The position numbers and the translations under genes are program-made. Source: an uncultured Coriobacteriaceae bacterium (lineage in GTDB: Bacteria; Actinomycetota; Coriobacteriia; Coriobacteriales; Atopobiaceae). Taken from it: a stretch of DNA of 64,000 bases. The stretch is taken from NCBI GenBank assembly GCA_902795065.1, contig CADBJR010000001.1, forward strand, positions 62,001 through 126,000. Direction: 5' to 3'. Below the pieces are notes generated by a model that saw only the letters and a program-made list of their open reading frames with translations, made no database searches and was not told where the DNA came from. Of this stretch, positions 28,327 through 37,403 are shown in pieces; positions within the stretch are counted from its first letter, which is position 1, and each line of letters starts with the position of its first letter.

Positions 28327-29412
28327 ATGGCCCGCACCTACGATCGCTCCCTCGTCGATACCATAGCCTCGAAAGCCCACGTGATCAACGACAACGGTCT
28401 CGCCGTGGAGTTGAGGCCGCTTCCCGATGATGACCGGCCCCATGCGCTCGACCCGCGCGTCCTCGCTGCGACGCTTCCCAAGCTCGCGTCGCCCGGCGTC
28501 GATGTCGCCATGGACGATGTCATGGCCATGCGCAAGCGTCCCATCAAGCCCACCTACCCCATTCATACCGGGAAGGTCACGCGCGCGGCGCGCCTCATGT
28601 GGCTCGCGGGACGTGGAATCCCCGTTCATATCTGGACGCCCGAGAATGCGAGAGCGGATGCTCCGCTTTTCGTCTACCTGCATGGCGGCGGCTTCTGCTA
28701 CGGGTGCGTTGAGGAGCGAGACCCCATGCTCAGCTATCTTGCCGAGCGCGCAGGCTGCATCGTCGCGTATCCCGAATACCGCCTTGCGCCCGAGAATCCC
28801 TTCCCGGCGGCAGTCGACGATTGCGCCGAGGGAATCCTCTGGCTTGCGGAGCATGCTGACGAGTTCGGATTCGACCCCGCCAAGCTCGCCGTCGCCGGGG
28901 ATTCCGCGGGCGGCAGCCTTACCAACGCGATGGTCATGCGCCTGGTGGACCAGCTCCCAGTCAAACTCGCCGTGACGATGTATGCCATGATCGACGCGTG
29001 GCCCCCGACGCGCAACAGCGATTTCTCATACGATGCGTACGACCATCTGCCCGAGCAGGAGGCGGCATGCTTCAACCGCATCGACCGCATCAAGGACGCC
29101 GGCGTCGAGCCCTTCTACGTCGACAACGACCTCGATCTGCTCAAGCACCCCGAGATCAGCGCGTGGCACGCCGATGACGTCTCCATGTTCCCACGTACCG
29201 TCGTCGCGTATTCCGAGTTCGACTTCCTGCGCTGCCAGAACGAGCGCTGGGCTCGCAGGCTCCAGGACGAGGGCGTCGATGTCCGCTGCGTCCGCTATTG
29301 CGGTTGCGACCATGGTTTCCTCGAACGGTTCGCCACGATGCCGCAGGCGGAGGATTTCATCGACCTCGTCGCAGGGGAGATGGAGCGTGCGTTCGATGAT
29401 TGCGGGGCGTAA
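28327..29412 (+). CDS. Alpha/beta-hydrolase esterase (HSL-like)
   Basis: The 361-residue enzyme has the hormone-sensitive-lipase pattern: oxyanion HGGGFC (His119 on), nucleophile Ser193 in GDSAGG, a likely Asp299 in EFDFL and His329 in CDHGF. It should hydrolyse short acyl esters. ATG 28327 follows AGAAAGGA. No signal peptide is seen, so it acts in the cytoplasm. It is a stand-alone gene before the rimP-nusA promoter. Confidence 0.88.
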   Translation: MARTYDRSLVDTIASKAHVINDNGLAVELRPLPDDDRPHALDPRVLAATLPKLASPGVDVAMDDVMAMRKRPIKPTYPIHTGKVTRAARLMWLAGRGIPVHIWTPENARADAPLFVYLHGGGFCYGCVEERDPMLSYLAERAGCIVAYPEYRLAPENPFPAAVDDCAEGILWLAEHADEFGFDPAKLAVAGDSAGGSLTNAMVMRLVDQLPVKLAVTMYAMIDAWPPTRNSDFSYDAYDHLPEQEAACFNRIDRIKDAGVEPFYVDNDLDLLKHPEISAWHADDVSMFPRTVVAYSEFDFLRCQNERWARRLQDEGVDVRCVRYCGCDHGFLERFATMPQAEDFIDLVAGEMERAFDDCGA

Positions 29413-29434
29413 CTTGTGGTTATCCTGCGGGGAC

Positions 29435-29463
29435 TTGACCTAGACAGGCAAACTGCCTATAGT
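29435..29463 (+). promoter_or_regulatory. Promoter of the rimP-nusA-infB operon
   Basis: TTGACC (29435-29440) and TATAGT (29458-29463) with exactly 17 bp between. Transcription would start near 29470, leaving about 80 bases of untranslated leader before rimP. It is the best sigma-70 promoter in this part of the window. Confidence 0.85.
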
Positions 29464-29550
29464 TACTAACGTCATTTTGTTTCGTTTTCCGAGGGTTGTG
29501 GGGTGCACGTCTGGCCCCGCGCCCTTTTTGTATGGAAGGAGGGTAGGGGC

Positions 29551-30051
29551 ATGGCCGACGAATCCCTGCGCGACCGCATCATCGCGGCGCTCGAAGCCGA
29601 GTGTTCCGACCACGGGATCGACATCGTCGATGTCCAGATCACGGGTGCGTCCAAGCTCCCCGTGCTCGATATCCGCATCGATCACGCAGATGAGGACCTG
29701 CCTGCGATCACGCTCGACGAAATCGCAGCCCAGAGCGACTGGATCGGTGCCTGCATCGAGGCGATCGATCCGTTCACCGGCTCGTATACCCTCGAGGTGT
29801 CCTCTCCCGGCATGGCGCGCCCGTTGCGCAAGGCCCATGATTTCGAGCGCTTCGCGGGAGAGACGGTCGTCCTCCAGACGACGGGCTACGAAGGACGTCG
29901 CAAGTTCACGGGCACGCTCGAGGGCATCGAGGGCACCGCGGTCACCGTCACCTGCGACGGCGAGGCCTTCTCCTTCGACCTTGCAGACATCAAGAGCTGC
30001 ACCATCAAACCGGTATATGACTTCTCCGGCGCGTCCGGGAAGCAGGAATAG
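29551..30051 (+). CDS. rimP: Ribosome maturation factor RimP
   Basis: RimP helps 30S subunit assembly. The 166-residue protein has the typical two parts: an alpha/beta N-domain with CxDHGIDIVDVQI-like sequence and LDIRIDH, then YTLEVSSPGMARPLR and a Sm-like C-domain ending in IKPVYDF. AAGGAGGG precedes ATG 29551; the longer frame upstream is not needed. It opens the nusA-infB operon, as is usual. Confidence 0.93.
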   Translation: MADESLRDRIIAALEAECSDHGIDIVDVQITGASKLPVLDIRIDHADEDLPAITLDEIAAQSDWIGACIEAIDPFTGSYTLEVSSPGMARPLRKAHDFERFAGETVVLQTTGYEGRRKFTGTLEGIEGTAVTVTCDGEAFSFDLADIKSCTIKPVYDFSGASGKQE

Positions 30052-30068
30052 AAAGGAACCGAATTCCC

Positions 30069-31328
30069 ATGGCATCTGAAATGATCGAGGCCCTGACGCA
30101 GCTTTGCCAGGAGAAGCACATCGATGAGCTCGTCCTGCTCGACCGTCTCGAGCAGTCGCTCGCCAAGAGCTACGAGGACGTGCTCCACATCAACACCAAG
30201 GCGGGCGAGAAGGCCCGCGTCACCATCTCGCGCGAGACCGGCAAGATCTACGTCTACAAGCTGGTCCCGCAGGAGGACTCCTACGACGAGGAGCTCGACG
30301 CCTACACCGCTTACGACGAATTCGACGTCACGCCCTCCGACACGAGCCGCATCGCAGCCCAGCACGCCAAGGCCGAGATCAACAACCTCGTCCGCAACGC
30401 TGCGCGCACCCAGATCTACAAGGAGTTCTCCGACCGTCTCGGCGACATGATCACCGGCACGGTGCTCCAGGTCACTAACGAGTTCACGATCCTCAAGATC
30501 CGCGAGGGCGTCGAGGCCGAGCTTCCGTACTTCGACCAGCGCCGCAACGAGAACGAGCGCAACGAGCGCCCTGCCGGCGAGCGCTACGCCCACAACCAGC
30601 GCATCAAGGCGATCATCATCGACGTCCGCGACCCCAATGGCAACTCCGCTCCCGTCCGCGGCGACCGTTCGCGCCCGTCGATCGTCGTGAGCCGCACGAG
30701 CCCCGAGCTCCTCGCGCGCCTCTTCGAGCAGGAGGTGCCCGAGATCTACGAGGGCAGCGTCGAGATCCACTCGATCGCCCGCGACCCCGGCGTCCGCTCC
30801 AAGGTCGCCGTCTCCTCGTTCGATGACCGCCTCGACCCCGTGGGCGCCTGCGTCGGCCCCAAGGGCAGCCGCGTGCGCGCCGTCGTGACCGAGCTGCGCG
30901 GCGAGCGCGTCGACGTCATCCTCTGGGATGAGGATCCGCGCAAGTTCGTCGCCAACGCCCTGTCGCCCGCCAAGGTCTCCCGCGTCGTCGTCGACCCCGA
31001 GACCGGCTACGCCACGGTCATCGTTCCCGACGACCAGCTCTCGCTCGCCATCGGCAAGGAGGGTCAGAACGCCCGCCTCGCCGCCCGCCTCACCGGCCTC
31101 CACATCGACATCAAGAACGAGACCCTCGCCGCAGACGTCCTACGCGAGCTTCCCGTCGTCGACGTTCCCGAGGAGGAAGAGGGCGGCCATCGTTGCGAGT
31201 ACGTGGGCGAGAACGGCATGCAGTGCCGCAACATGGCACGCCCCGGATCCCGCTACTGCCGCATCCACGAGGCCATGGCCCGCTACGCCGACGTGTCCGT
31301 GTCCGACGACCCCGATTCCCTGATCTAG
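30069..31328 (+). CDS. nusA: Transcription factor NusA with C-terminal Cys/His cluster
   Basis: NusA binds RNA polymerase and nascent RNA and modulates pausing, termination and antitermination. The N-terminal domain, S1 domain (about 130-200, GDMITGTVLQVTNEFTILKI) and two KH domains (RDPGVRSKVAV, GPKGSRVRAV, then LAIGKEGQNARLAARLTG) are clear. The 419-residue protein ends in an extra about 45 residues with Cys376-x9-Cys386-x10-Cys397-x2-His400, a zinc-knuckle-like pattern not part of standard NusA. The usual ylxR gene between nusA and infB is absent. This tail may bind metal and nucleic acid, which is inference. Confidence 0.94.
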   Translation: MASEMIEALTQLCQEKHIDELVLLDRLEQSLAKSYEDVLHINTKAGEKARVTISRETGKIYVYKLVPQEDSYDEELDAYTAYDEFDVTPSDTSRIAAQHAKAEINNLVRNAARTQIYKEFSDRLGDMITGTVLQVTNEFTILKIREGVEAELPYFDQRRNENERNERPAGERYAHNQRIKAIIIDVRDPNGNSAPVRGDRSRPSIVVSRTSPELLARLFEQEVPEIYEGSVEIHSIARDPGVRSKVAVSSFDDRLDPVGACVGPKGSRVRAVVTELRGERVDVILWDEDPRKFVANALSPAKVSRVVVDPETGYATVIVPDDQLSLAIGKEGQNARLAARLTGLHIDIKNETLAADVLRELPVVDVPEEEEGGHRCEYVGENGMQCRNMARPGSRYCRIHEAMARYADVSVSDDPDSLI

Positions 31329-31370
31329 CCCTGCTAGGTCCCACGTTCACGGAGAGAAGGAGGACTGAGC

Positions 31371-34052
31371 ATGGCAAAGACCCGAATCAGCGAGTTCGCC
31401 AAGGAATATGGCATGACTGCCAAGGAGATGTTCGAGCATCTCGTACAGATGAAGATCCCCGCGAAGTCCGCATCCTCGACGATCGAGGACGCGTACCTGC
31501 CCATCGTCCGTAAGAAGCTCGAGCCGATCCTCAAGGCCCGCGCCGCCGAGATCGAGGCCGCGCGCAAGGCCGAGGAGGAGGCTGCCGCCGAGGCCGCCCG
31601 TATCGCCGCCGAGGCCGCTGAGCGCGAGCGCCTCGCCGCCGAGGCACAGCGCGAGGCCGAGCGTGCCGCCGAGGAGGCGCGACGCAAGGCGGAGGAGGAG
31701 CGCCGCAAGGCCGAGGAGGAGGAGGCTCGTCGCAAGGCCGAGGAGGAGGCCAGGAAGGCCGCCGAGGAGGCCGAGAAGAACCGCGTGCGCGATACCGCGC
31801 CGCGCGCCAAGACGTCGTTCTCCAGCCTGCTCGACCAGATCGCCCAGCAGGAGGAGATGCTCAAGCGCCAGCAGGCTGAGGCCGCTGCCGCCAAGGAGGG
31901 CAAGAAGAAGGCCGACGCACCGCAGCAGCCTGCCCAGCGCCCGCGCAAGAAGGAGGACGAGAGCCCCTACCGCGACACCAAGCGCACCGCCCCCAAGGCC
32001 GAGACGCCCGCCCAGAACGCTCCTGCGCCCTCGACCGAGGACTCCCGCACGCGCGGCGGCAAGGGCCGCAAGAAGGATCGCCGCGGAGACGACAGCGAGG
32101 ATAGGTACAGCCGCATGGCCCGCGAGGCCGAGGCGTACAACCGCAACCGCGTCCTCGATGAGGCCCGCGAGGCCATCGAGGAGGCAAACCGCGAGTCCGC
32201 CGGCCGCCGCAAGCGCCGCAAGGAGCGCCGCGTGCGCCAGGCTGCGGAGGCTGCCGAGGAGCGCCGTATCGAGGAGGCCCTCGCGAACGACCAGGACCTC
32301 TCGCAGCTCGACACCGTGCGCGTCCCGCAGGGCTCCACGGTAGGCGACCTCGCCGAGCTTCTCGGCGTTCCCGCCAACGACATCATCAAGCGCCTGTTCC
32401 TGCTCGGAACGCCGCTCACCCTCACCGAGTCGATGTCTGACGAGCTCATCGAGCTCGTGGCCGACGACCTCGGGCGCGACGTCAAGGTCATGACCAAGGA
32501 GGAGGAGAACTCCTTCACGTTCTACGACGATCCCGACGCGCTCAAGCCGCGCTCCCCGGTCGTCACGGTCATGGGCCACGTCGACCACGGCAAGACGTCG
32601 CTGCTCGACGCGATCCGCCACACCGGCGTCGCGGCAGGCGAGGCCGGTGGCATCACGCAGGCCATCGGCGCCTCCCAGGTCACCATCAATGGCCGCGCCA
32701 TCACGTTCGTCGACACGCCCGGCCACGAGACCTTCACGGCCATGCGTGCCCGTGGCGCCAAGGTTACCGACATCGTCATCCTCGTCGTCGCCGCCGATGA
32801 TGGCGTCATGCCGCAGACCGTTGAGTCGATCAACCACGCCAAGGCCGCCGGCGTTCCCATCGTCGTCGCCGTGAACAAGATCGACAAGGACGGCGCCAAC
32901 CCCGACCGCGTCCGCCAGGAGCTTACCGAGTACGGCGTCATCCCGGAGGAGTGGGGCGGCAATAACATGTTCGTCAACATCTCCGCCAAGAAGGTCATCG
33001 GCATCGACGACCTCCTCGAGACCGTCCTGCTCCAGGCCGACGTCCTCGAGCTCAAGGCCAATCCCGACACGTTTGCCTCCGGCTACGTGCTCGAGGCCAA
33101 GCTCGACCGCGGCCGCGGATCGGTCGCAACGGTTCTCGTGAACCGCGGCACCCTGCATGTGGGCGACGCCCTCGTGGCAGGCATGTCGTTCGGCCGCGTC
33201 CGCGCCATGCTCGACTGGAAGGGCCGCACGGTCACCGAGGCCGGCCCGTCCGACGCCGTCGAGATCCTCGGCCTCCAGAGTGTGCCCATGGCCGGCGACG
33301 AGTTCCGCGTCTTCCAGGATGAGCGCGACGCCCGCAGCCTCGCCGACGAGCGCGCCCTCAAGGCCCGCATCGAGGAGCAGAACCGCGTCAAGCACGTCAC
33401 CCTCGAGAACCTCTTCGCCACTATGGAGGATGCGGACGTCAAGGAGCTCAACCTCATCATCAAGGCCGACGTCCAGGGCTCGATCGAGGCGCTGTGCGAC
33501 TCCCTCGGCAAGATGGACCAGTCCGAGGTCCGCATCAACGTCATCCACTCCGCGGTCGGCGCCATCTCCGAGACCGACGTCATCCTCGCCGACGCCTCCA
33601 ACGCCATCATCATCGGCTTCGGCGTGCGTCCCGAGGCGAAGGCGAAGGCCGCTGCCGAGCGCGACGGCGTCGAGATCCGCACCTACAGCGTCATCTACAA
33701 GGCCATGGAGGATATCGAGGCGGCCCGCGTCGGCATGCTGAGCCCCACCGAGGTCGAGGTCTCCACGGGCGTCGCCGAGGTGCGCGACACCTTCAAGGTT
33801 CCCAAGGTCGGCATCGCCGCAGGCTGCATGGTCCAGGAGGGCGAGCTCTTCTCGTCCGACCGCGTGCGTCTCGTCCGCGACGGCATCGTGGTCTACGATG
33901 GCAGGATGGCCGCCCTCAGGCGCTACAAGGACGACGTCAAGAGCGTCCGCGCAGGCTTCGAGTGCGGTATCAGCCTTGAGAACTTCCAGGATATCCACCC
34001 TGGCGACACCATCGAGGGCTACCGCATCGACGAGGTCGCACGGACCGAATAG
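31371..34052 (+). CDS. infB: Translation initiation factor IF-2
   Basis: IF-2 is the GTPase that brings fMet-tRNA to the ribosome. The 893-residue protein has an IF2_N domain ([18 protein letters not shown]), a long charged Ala/Glu/Lys/Arg-rich helical linker (about 50-300), a second IF2_N module ([14 protein letters not shown]), and the G domain with GHVDHGKT (402-409), DTPGH and NKID. The C-terminal beta-barrel and fMet-tRNA domains follow. AGAAGGAGGA precedes the ATG. It is in the nusA operon, with no ylxR before it. Confidence 0.97.
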   Translation: MAKTRISEFAKEYGMTAKEMFEHLVQMKIPAKSASSTIEDAYLPIVRKKLEPILKARAAEIEAARKAEEEAAAEAARIAAEAAERERLAAEAQREAERAAEEARRKAEEERRKAEEEEARRKAEEEARKAAEEAEKNRVRDTAPRAKTSFSSLLDQIAQQEEMLKRQQAEAAAAKEGKKKADAPQQPAQRPRKKEDESPYRDTKRTAPKAETPAQNAPAPSTEDSRTRGGKGRKKDRRGDDSEDRYSRMAREAEAYNRNRVLDEAREAIEEANRESAGRRKRRKERRVRQAAEAAEERRIEEALANDQDLSQLDTVRVPQGSTVGDLAELLGVPANDIIKRLFLLGTPLTLTESMSDELIELVADDLGRDVKVMTKEEENSFTFYDDPDALKPRSPVVTVMGHVDHGKTSLLDAIRHTGVAAGEAGGITQAIGASQVTINGRAITFVDTPGHETFTAMRARGAKVTDIVILVVAADDGVMPQTVESINHAKAAGVPIVVAVNKIDKDGANPDRVRQELTEYGVIPEEWGGNNMFVNISAKKVIGIDDLLETVLLQADVLELKANPDTFASGYVLEAKLDRGRGSVATVLVNRGTLHVGDALVAGMSFGRVRAMLDWKGRTVTEAGPSDAVEILGLQSVPMAGDEFRVFQDERDARSLADERALKARIEEQNRVKHVTLENLFATMEDADVKELNLIIKADVQGSIEALCDSLGKMDQSEVRINVIHSAVGAISETDVILADASNAIIIGFGVRPEAKAKAAAERDGVEIRTYSVIYKAMEDIEAARVGMLSPTEVEVSTGVAEVRDTFKVPKVGIAAGCMVQEGELFSSDRVRLVRDGIVVYDGRMAALRRYKDDVKSVRAGFECGISLENFQDIHPGDTIEGYRIDEVARTE

Positions 34053-34066
34053 GAGGCCGCGAGGCC

Positions 34067-34468
34067 ATGAAGCAGAACCAGAACTCGCGCCGCATCAACC
34101 AGATGGCGCGCGAGAAGCTCGGCCACATCCTGCTCTTCGAGGTGTCCGACCCCGACCTCGAGCTCATCACGCTCACGGGCGTCGAGGTCTCCATCGACAA
34201 GAGCGTGTGCCGCGCGTACATCAGCTGCGATCGCGACCGCTATGAAAGCGTCACCGCTGCCCTCGAGCGAGCCAAAGGGCGTATCCGCTCCCTTCTCGGC
34301 CGCGCCCTGGGCTGGCGCGTGACGCCCGAGCTGTCGTTCCACATCGACACCTCGACCGATGAGGCCGAGACTATCGCCCGCGCACTGCAGGATGTTCCGC
34401 CCACCTTGAGCATCCCCAAGGATGAGGACGGATATCCCATCGCTCCGGCGAACGAGGATGGTGAGTAG
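34067..34468 (+). CDS. rbfA: Ribosome-binding factor A
   Basis: RbfA is a 30S maturation factor that acts on the 16S rRNA 5' region and is needed for cold adaptation in other bacteria. The 133-residue length and motifs (INQMAREKLGHILLFEV, VEVSIDKSVCRAYIS, LSFHIDTSTDEAETI) are typical. It starts 14 bp after infB and ends 5 bp before the DHH gene, so it is within the operon. Confidence 0.93.
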   Translation: MKQNQNSRRINQMAREKLGHILLFEVSDPDLELITLTGVEVSIDKSVCRAYISCDRDRYESVTAALERAKGRIRSLLGRALGWRVTPELSFHIDTSTDEAETIARALQDVPPTLSIPKDEDGYPIAPANEDGE

Positions 34469-34473
34469 CGGCC

Positions 34474-35496
34474 ATGTCGCTCGATTCCGTACAGCGCGTT
34501 GAGCAGGACCGTGGATTCGACCTGATCGCCGATGAGATCGGGCAGGCCGCTACGATCGCGCTCTGCGCCCACACCGATCCCGATGGCGATGCGCTCGGCA
34601 GCGTCCTTGCGCTTGCGCATGCCATCGAAGCGCGTTGGCCGGCCAAGGAAGTCGTCTGCCTGACTGCGGATGACGATGAGATCCCCGCGATCTACCGATT
34701 CCTGCCCGGCTCGGAGCGTTTCATCGCAGCTTCAGCCTATGAGGGAACACCCGACCTCTTCATCTGCGTCGACCTCTCTGCCCCTCATCGTCTCGAGAAC
34801 GCCGAAGCGGTCTTCGGCAGGTCGGCGCGCAAGGCCGTCATCGACCATCATCCGGGCAGCACGCTCGATTCCGTGGTCGGCGTCATCCGACCGAGCGCAG
34901 CCGCTGCGGGCATCGTCGTCGCGGAGTTCATCGATTATCTCGGTATCGAGCTCGACGCCGAGATGGCGACGTGCCTCTTCTGCGCCATCGTCACCGATAC
35001 GGGGCGCTTCCAGTACCAGAACGCCGATGGCGAGGCCTTCTCCGTTGCCTCGAAGCTCGTGGAAGCCGGTGCATCCCCATCCGACATCGCCCTGCACGTC
35101 TACCAGAGCGACCGCTTGGCATACCTCTACCTCGAGTCGAAGGTCATGGGACGCATCATCACCTTCTCCGACGGAAGGATCGCCTACAGCTATGCCACGC
35201 TTGCCGACATCAAGGCGTCAGGTGTTGCCGTAAGCGAATGCGACGGCCTTGTCGACGTGGTGCGTCGCGTGGCTGGAGCGGACGTGATCATGTTCCTCAA
35301 GCAGGTTTCCGAGAACCAGGTGCGCGGCAACCTTCGCTCGAAATCGAATCTCGATATCTCGATCGTCGCGCGCGCTTTGGGCGGCGGCGGACATCCCGCG
35401 GCCTCCGGCTTCCCCTTCGAGGGAACCATCGACGATGCCCTCGAAACCGCATTGCCCCTGCTGCGCGCGCTCGTGGAATCTGGAGAGACGGCGTAA
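34474..35496 (+). CDS. nrnA: DHH-family phosphoesterase (NrnA-like oligoribonuclease/pAp phosphatase)
   Basis: The 340-residue enzyme has the DHH motifs AHTDPDGDALGS, CVDLS, VIDHHPGS (DHH) and CAIVTDTGRFQY, then the DHHA1 substrate-binding end GGGGHPAASGF. NrnA-type enzymes degrade short RNA oligomers and 3'-phosphoadenosine 5'-phosphate. The place between rbfA and truB is the usual one. Assignment to NrnA rather than another DHH subfamily comes from length and neighbourhood. Confidence 0.88.
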   Translation: MSLDSVQRVEQDRGFDLIADEIGQAATIALCAHTDPDGDALGSVLALAHAIEARWPAKEVVCLTADDDEIPAIYRFLPGSERFIAASAYEGTPDLFICVDLSAPHRLENAEAVFGRSARKAVIDHHPGSTLDSVVGVIRPSAAAAGIVVAEFIDYLGIELDAEMATCLFCAIVTDTGRFQYQNADGEAFSVASKLVEAGASPSDIALHVYQSDRLAYLYLESKVMGRIITFSDGRIAYSYATLADIKASGVAVSECDGLVDVVRRVAGADVIMFLKQVSENQVRGNLRSKSNLDISIVARALGGGGHPAASGFPFEGTIDDALETALPLLRALVESGETA

Positions 35497-35502
35497 ACCT
35501 TC

Positions 35503-36444
35503 GTGAAGCGCTTCTCGTGCGGACATAGCTTCCTCCTGGGAGTCGTCAAGCCCGTCGGCTTGTCGAGCCACGATGTCGTGGCCCGCGTCCGCCGTGAGGT
35601 GGGGGAGAGCAAGGTCGGCCATGCCGGCACGCTCGACCCGCTCGCATCGGGCGTGCTCCTCATGGGTATCGGCCAAGCGACGCGCCTGCTCGGCCTGGTC
35701 ACGCTCGATGACAAGCGCTACCGTGCGCGCATTTCGTTCGGATCTGAGACCTCGACGGATGATGCCGAGGGCGAGGCTGTGCGCACCGCGCCCGTCGACA
35801 GGCGCTTCCTGGAGGGGGACTTCGCACGTGACGCGCTCGCCACGCTTGTCGGCGACCACATGCAGGTCCCTCCCGCCTATTCTGCCATCTCGGTCGACGG
35901 CATGCGCGCCTATGCGCTTGCACGCAAAGGCGCGGAGGTCGAGCTCGCCGCGCGTCCCATCACGGTGATCTCGTCCGAGCTCGTTGCGATCTCCCAGGAC
36001 GACGGTACCGTCAGCTGGACGTGCGATTTCCATGTCTCCAAGGGCACGTTTATCCGTGCGCTCGCGCGCGACCTTGGACGATCCCTCGGTACCGCAGCCC
36101 ACCTGTCCGCTCTCGAGCGGACGGCGTCCGGAACCATCTCCCTCGATCGCTGCATGACCCTCGACGGGCTTGCCGAAGGCGGTCTCGACGCTGCGCTCGC
36201 TCACATGGTCGATCCGCTGTCGACGTTGCCGTACCGATCGCTTCCGATATCTGACGACGAGCTCGCAGACGTGCTCAACGGCAGGCAGCTCGATCTTCCG
36301 AAGGACGATGCGTTCGTCCTTCCCGAAGGGGAGTCCGTCTGCCTCGTCCACGATGCGAGGCTTATGGGAATCTGGGAGCGACGCAACGGCAGGCTTGCCG
36401 CGCGGAGCAACTTCCCCTCGGGCATCGAGGGGGTGGGACGATGA
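35503..36444 (+). CDS. truB: tRNA pseudouridine-55 synthase
   Basis: TruB makes pseudouridine at position 55 of the T-loop in nearly all tRNAs. The 313-residue protein opens with LLGVVKPVGLSSHDVV, then HAGTLDPLASGVLLMG with catalytic Asp45, then LVGDHMQVPPAYSAI and SKGTFIRALARDLG. The start is GTG 35503, 7 bp after the DHH gene. The stop codon overlaps the ribF start. Confidence 0.94.
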   Translation: MKRFSCGHSFLLGVVKPVGLSSHDVVARVRREVGESKVGHAGTLDPLASGVLLMGIGQATRLLGLVTLDDKRYRARISFGSETSTDDAEGEAVRTAPVDRRFLEGDFARDALATLVGDHMQVPPAYSAISVDGMRAYALARKGAEVELAARPITVISSELVAISQDDGTVSWTCDFHVSKGTFIRALARDLGRSLGTAAHLSALERTASGTISLDRCMTLDGLAEGGLDAALAHMVDPLSTLPYRSLPISDDELADVLNGRQLDLPKDDAFVLPEGESVCLVHDARLMGIWERRNGRLAARSNFPSGIEGVGR

Positions 36445-37403
36445 CGGGAGATGTCCGCAGGATCGTTCGCCGCGCCCTTTTCCTCGGCGTCGATCCTTAC
36501 GATACGGTCCATGTTCCCGGCGCGACGCTCTATCTGCGCCCTGGCGCCGTGTTCGGACGCCATGTACCCTCAGTCTGCGTCATTGGCGCCTTCGACGGCC
36601 TCCATATGGGCCACAGGGCCCTCATCGACGCGGCACGCATCGAGGCGAGCGAGCGTTCGCTGCCATTCGCACTCGTGACCTTCGTGCCCGATCCCTCCGA
36701 GGTGCTCTCGCGCCGCAATCCTGAGCATCTCTGCACCGATGACGACCGTATCCGCTCGCTTATGTCAGCGGAACCAGACCTCATCGTCGCCTTCGACTTC
36801 ACCTGGGATTTCTCGCGTAATACCTACGAGACGTTCACGCTCGACGTGCTGGGATCGATCGTCAGGCCCGTCTCGATCCACGTGGGGGAGGACTTCACAT
36901 TCGGGGCGGATGGCGCTGGCTCACCCGCAGACATCGCCCGCCTCGGACAGGTTCACGGGTTCGCCGCCCACGGGCATCGCCTCGTCGAATCCGACGGCGC
37001 GCCCGTGTCGTCGACCCGCATCCGCGGCCTGTTGAAGGACGGCAGGATCGCAGAGGCATCCGCGCTCCTCGAGCGCCAGCACATGATGCGTGCGACCGTC
37101 GTCGACGATCATGACGGACAGGTCATCCTCTCGTTCGACGACCGTCTCTGCATGCCCGCATCCGGATCCTATGCCTGCGCTGTCGTCTGCGGCAACGAGG
37201 CCCGTGCTGCGTCCATCTGCATCGACGCACCGTCCTACAGCGCGGTTGCGATTCCTTCGTGCTCCATCCCGACTGCCACTGCCAGCTGCTCTGTCGTTAT
37301 TCTCGCGCCTCTCTCCGAATCGGATGAAATCTTCCAACGTATGTGGGTACATCAATCCAGAATCATGTTGGATAGCGGGGAGGTGGCGCGTGATCAGCGA
37401 TGA
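36441..37403 (+). CDS. ribF: RibF-like FAD synthetase with degenerate riboflavin-kinase part
   Basis: RibF normally has an N-terminal FMN adenylyltransferase domain and a C-terminal riboflavin kinase domain. The adenylyltransferase half is clear: GAFDGLHMGHRALI, TFVPDPSEVL, VGEDFTFGADGAG, and SSTRIRGLLKDG. After about residue 225 the expected kinase motifs (G-x-P-T-A-N-L and N-x-G-x-P-T) are missing; instead there is about 95 residues of unrelated composition. So FMN adenylylation is likely, whereas riboflavin phosphorylation by this protein is doubtful. ATG 36441 overlaps the truB stop; the end overlaps dnaG by 14 bp. Confidence 0.82.
   Translation: MTGDVRRIVRRALFLGVDPYDTVHVPGATLYLRPGAVFGRHVPSVCVIGAFDGLHMGHRALIDAARIEASERSLPFALVTFVPDPSEVLSRRNPEHLCTDDDRIRSLMSAEPDLIVAFDFTWDFSRNTYETFTLDVLGSIVRPVSIHVGEDFTFGADGAGSPADIARLGQVHGFAAHGHRLVESDGAPVSSTRIRGLLKDGRIAEASALLERQHMMRATVVDDHDGQVILSFDDRLCMPASGSYACAVVCGNEARAASICIDAPSYSAVAIPSCSIPTATASCSVVILAPLSESDEIFQRMWVHQSRIMLDSGEVARDQR

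Noticed and set aside
28086-28337. Small open frame on - strand in the M42/esterase gap
   Set aside because: It overlaps both flanking genes and has no ribosome site or family match, so it is a shadow.
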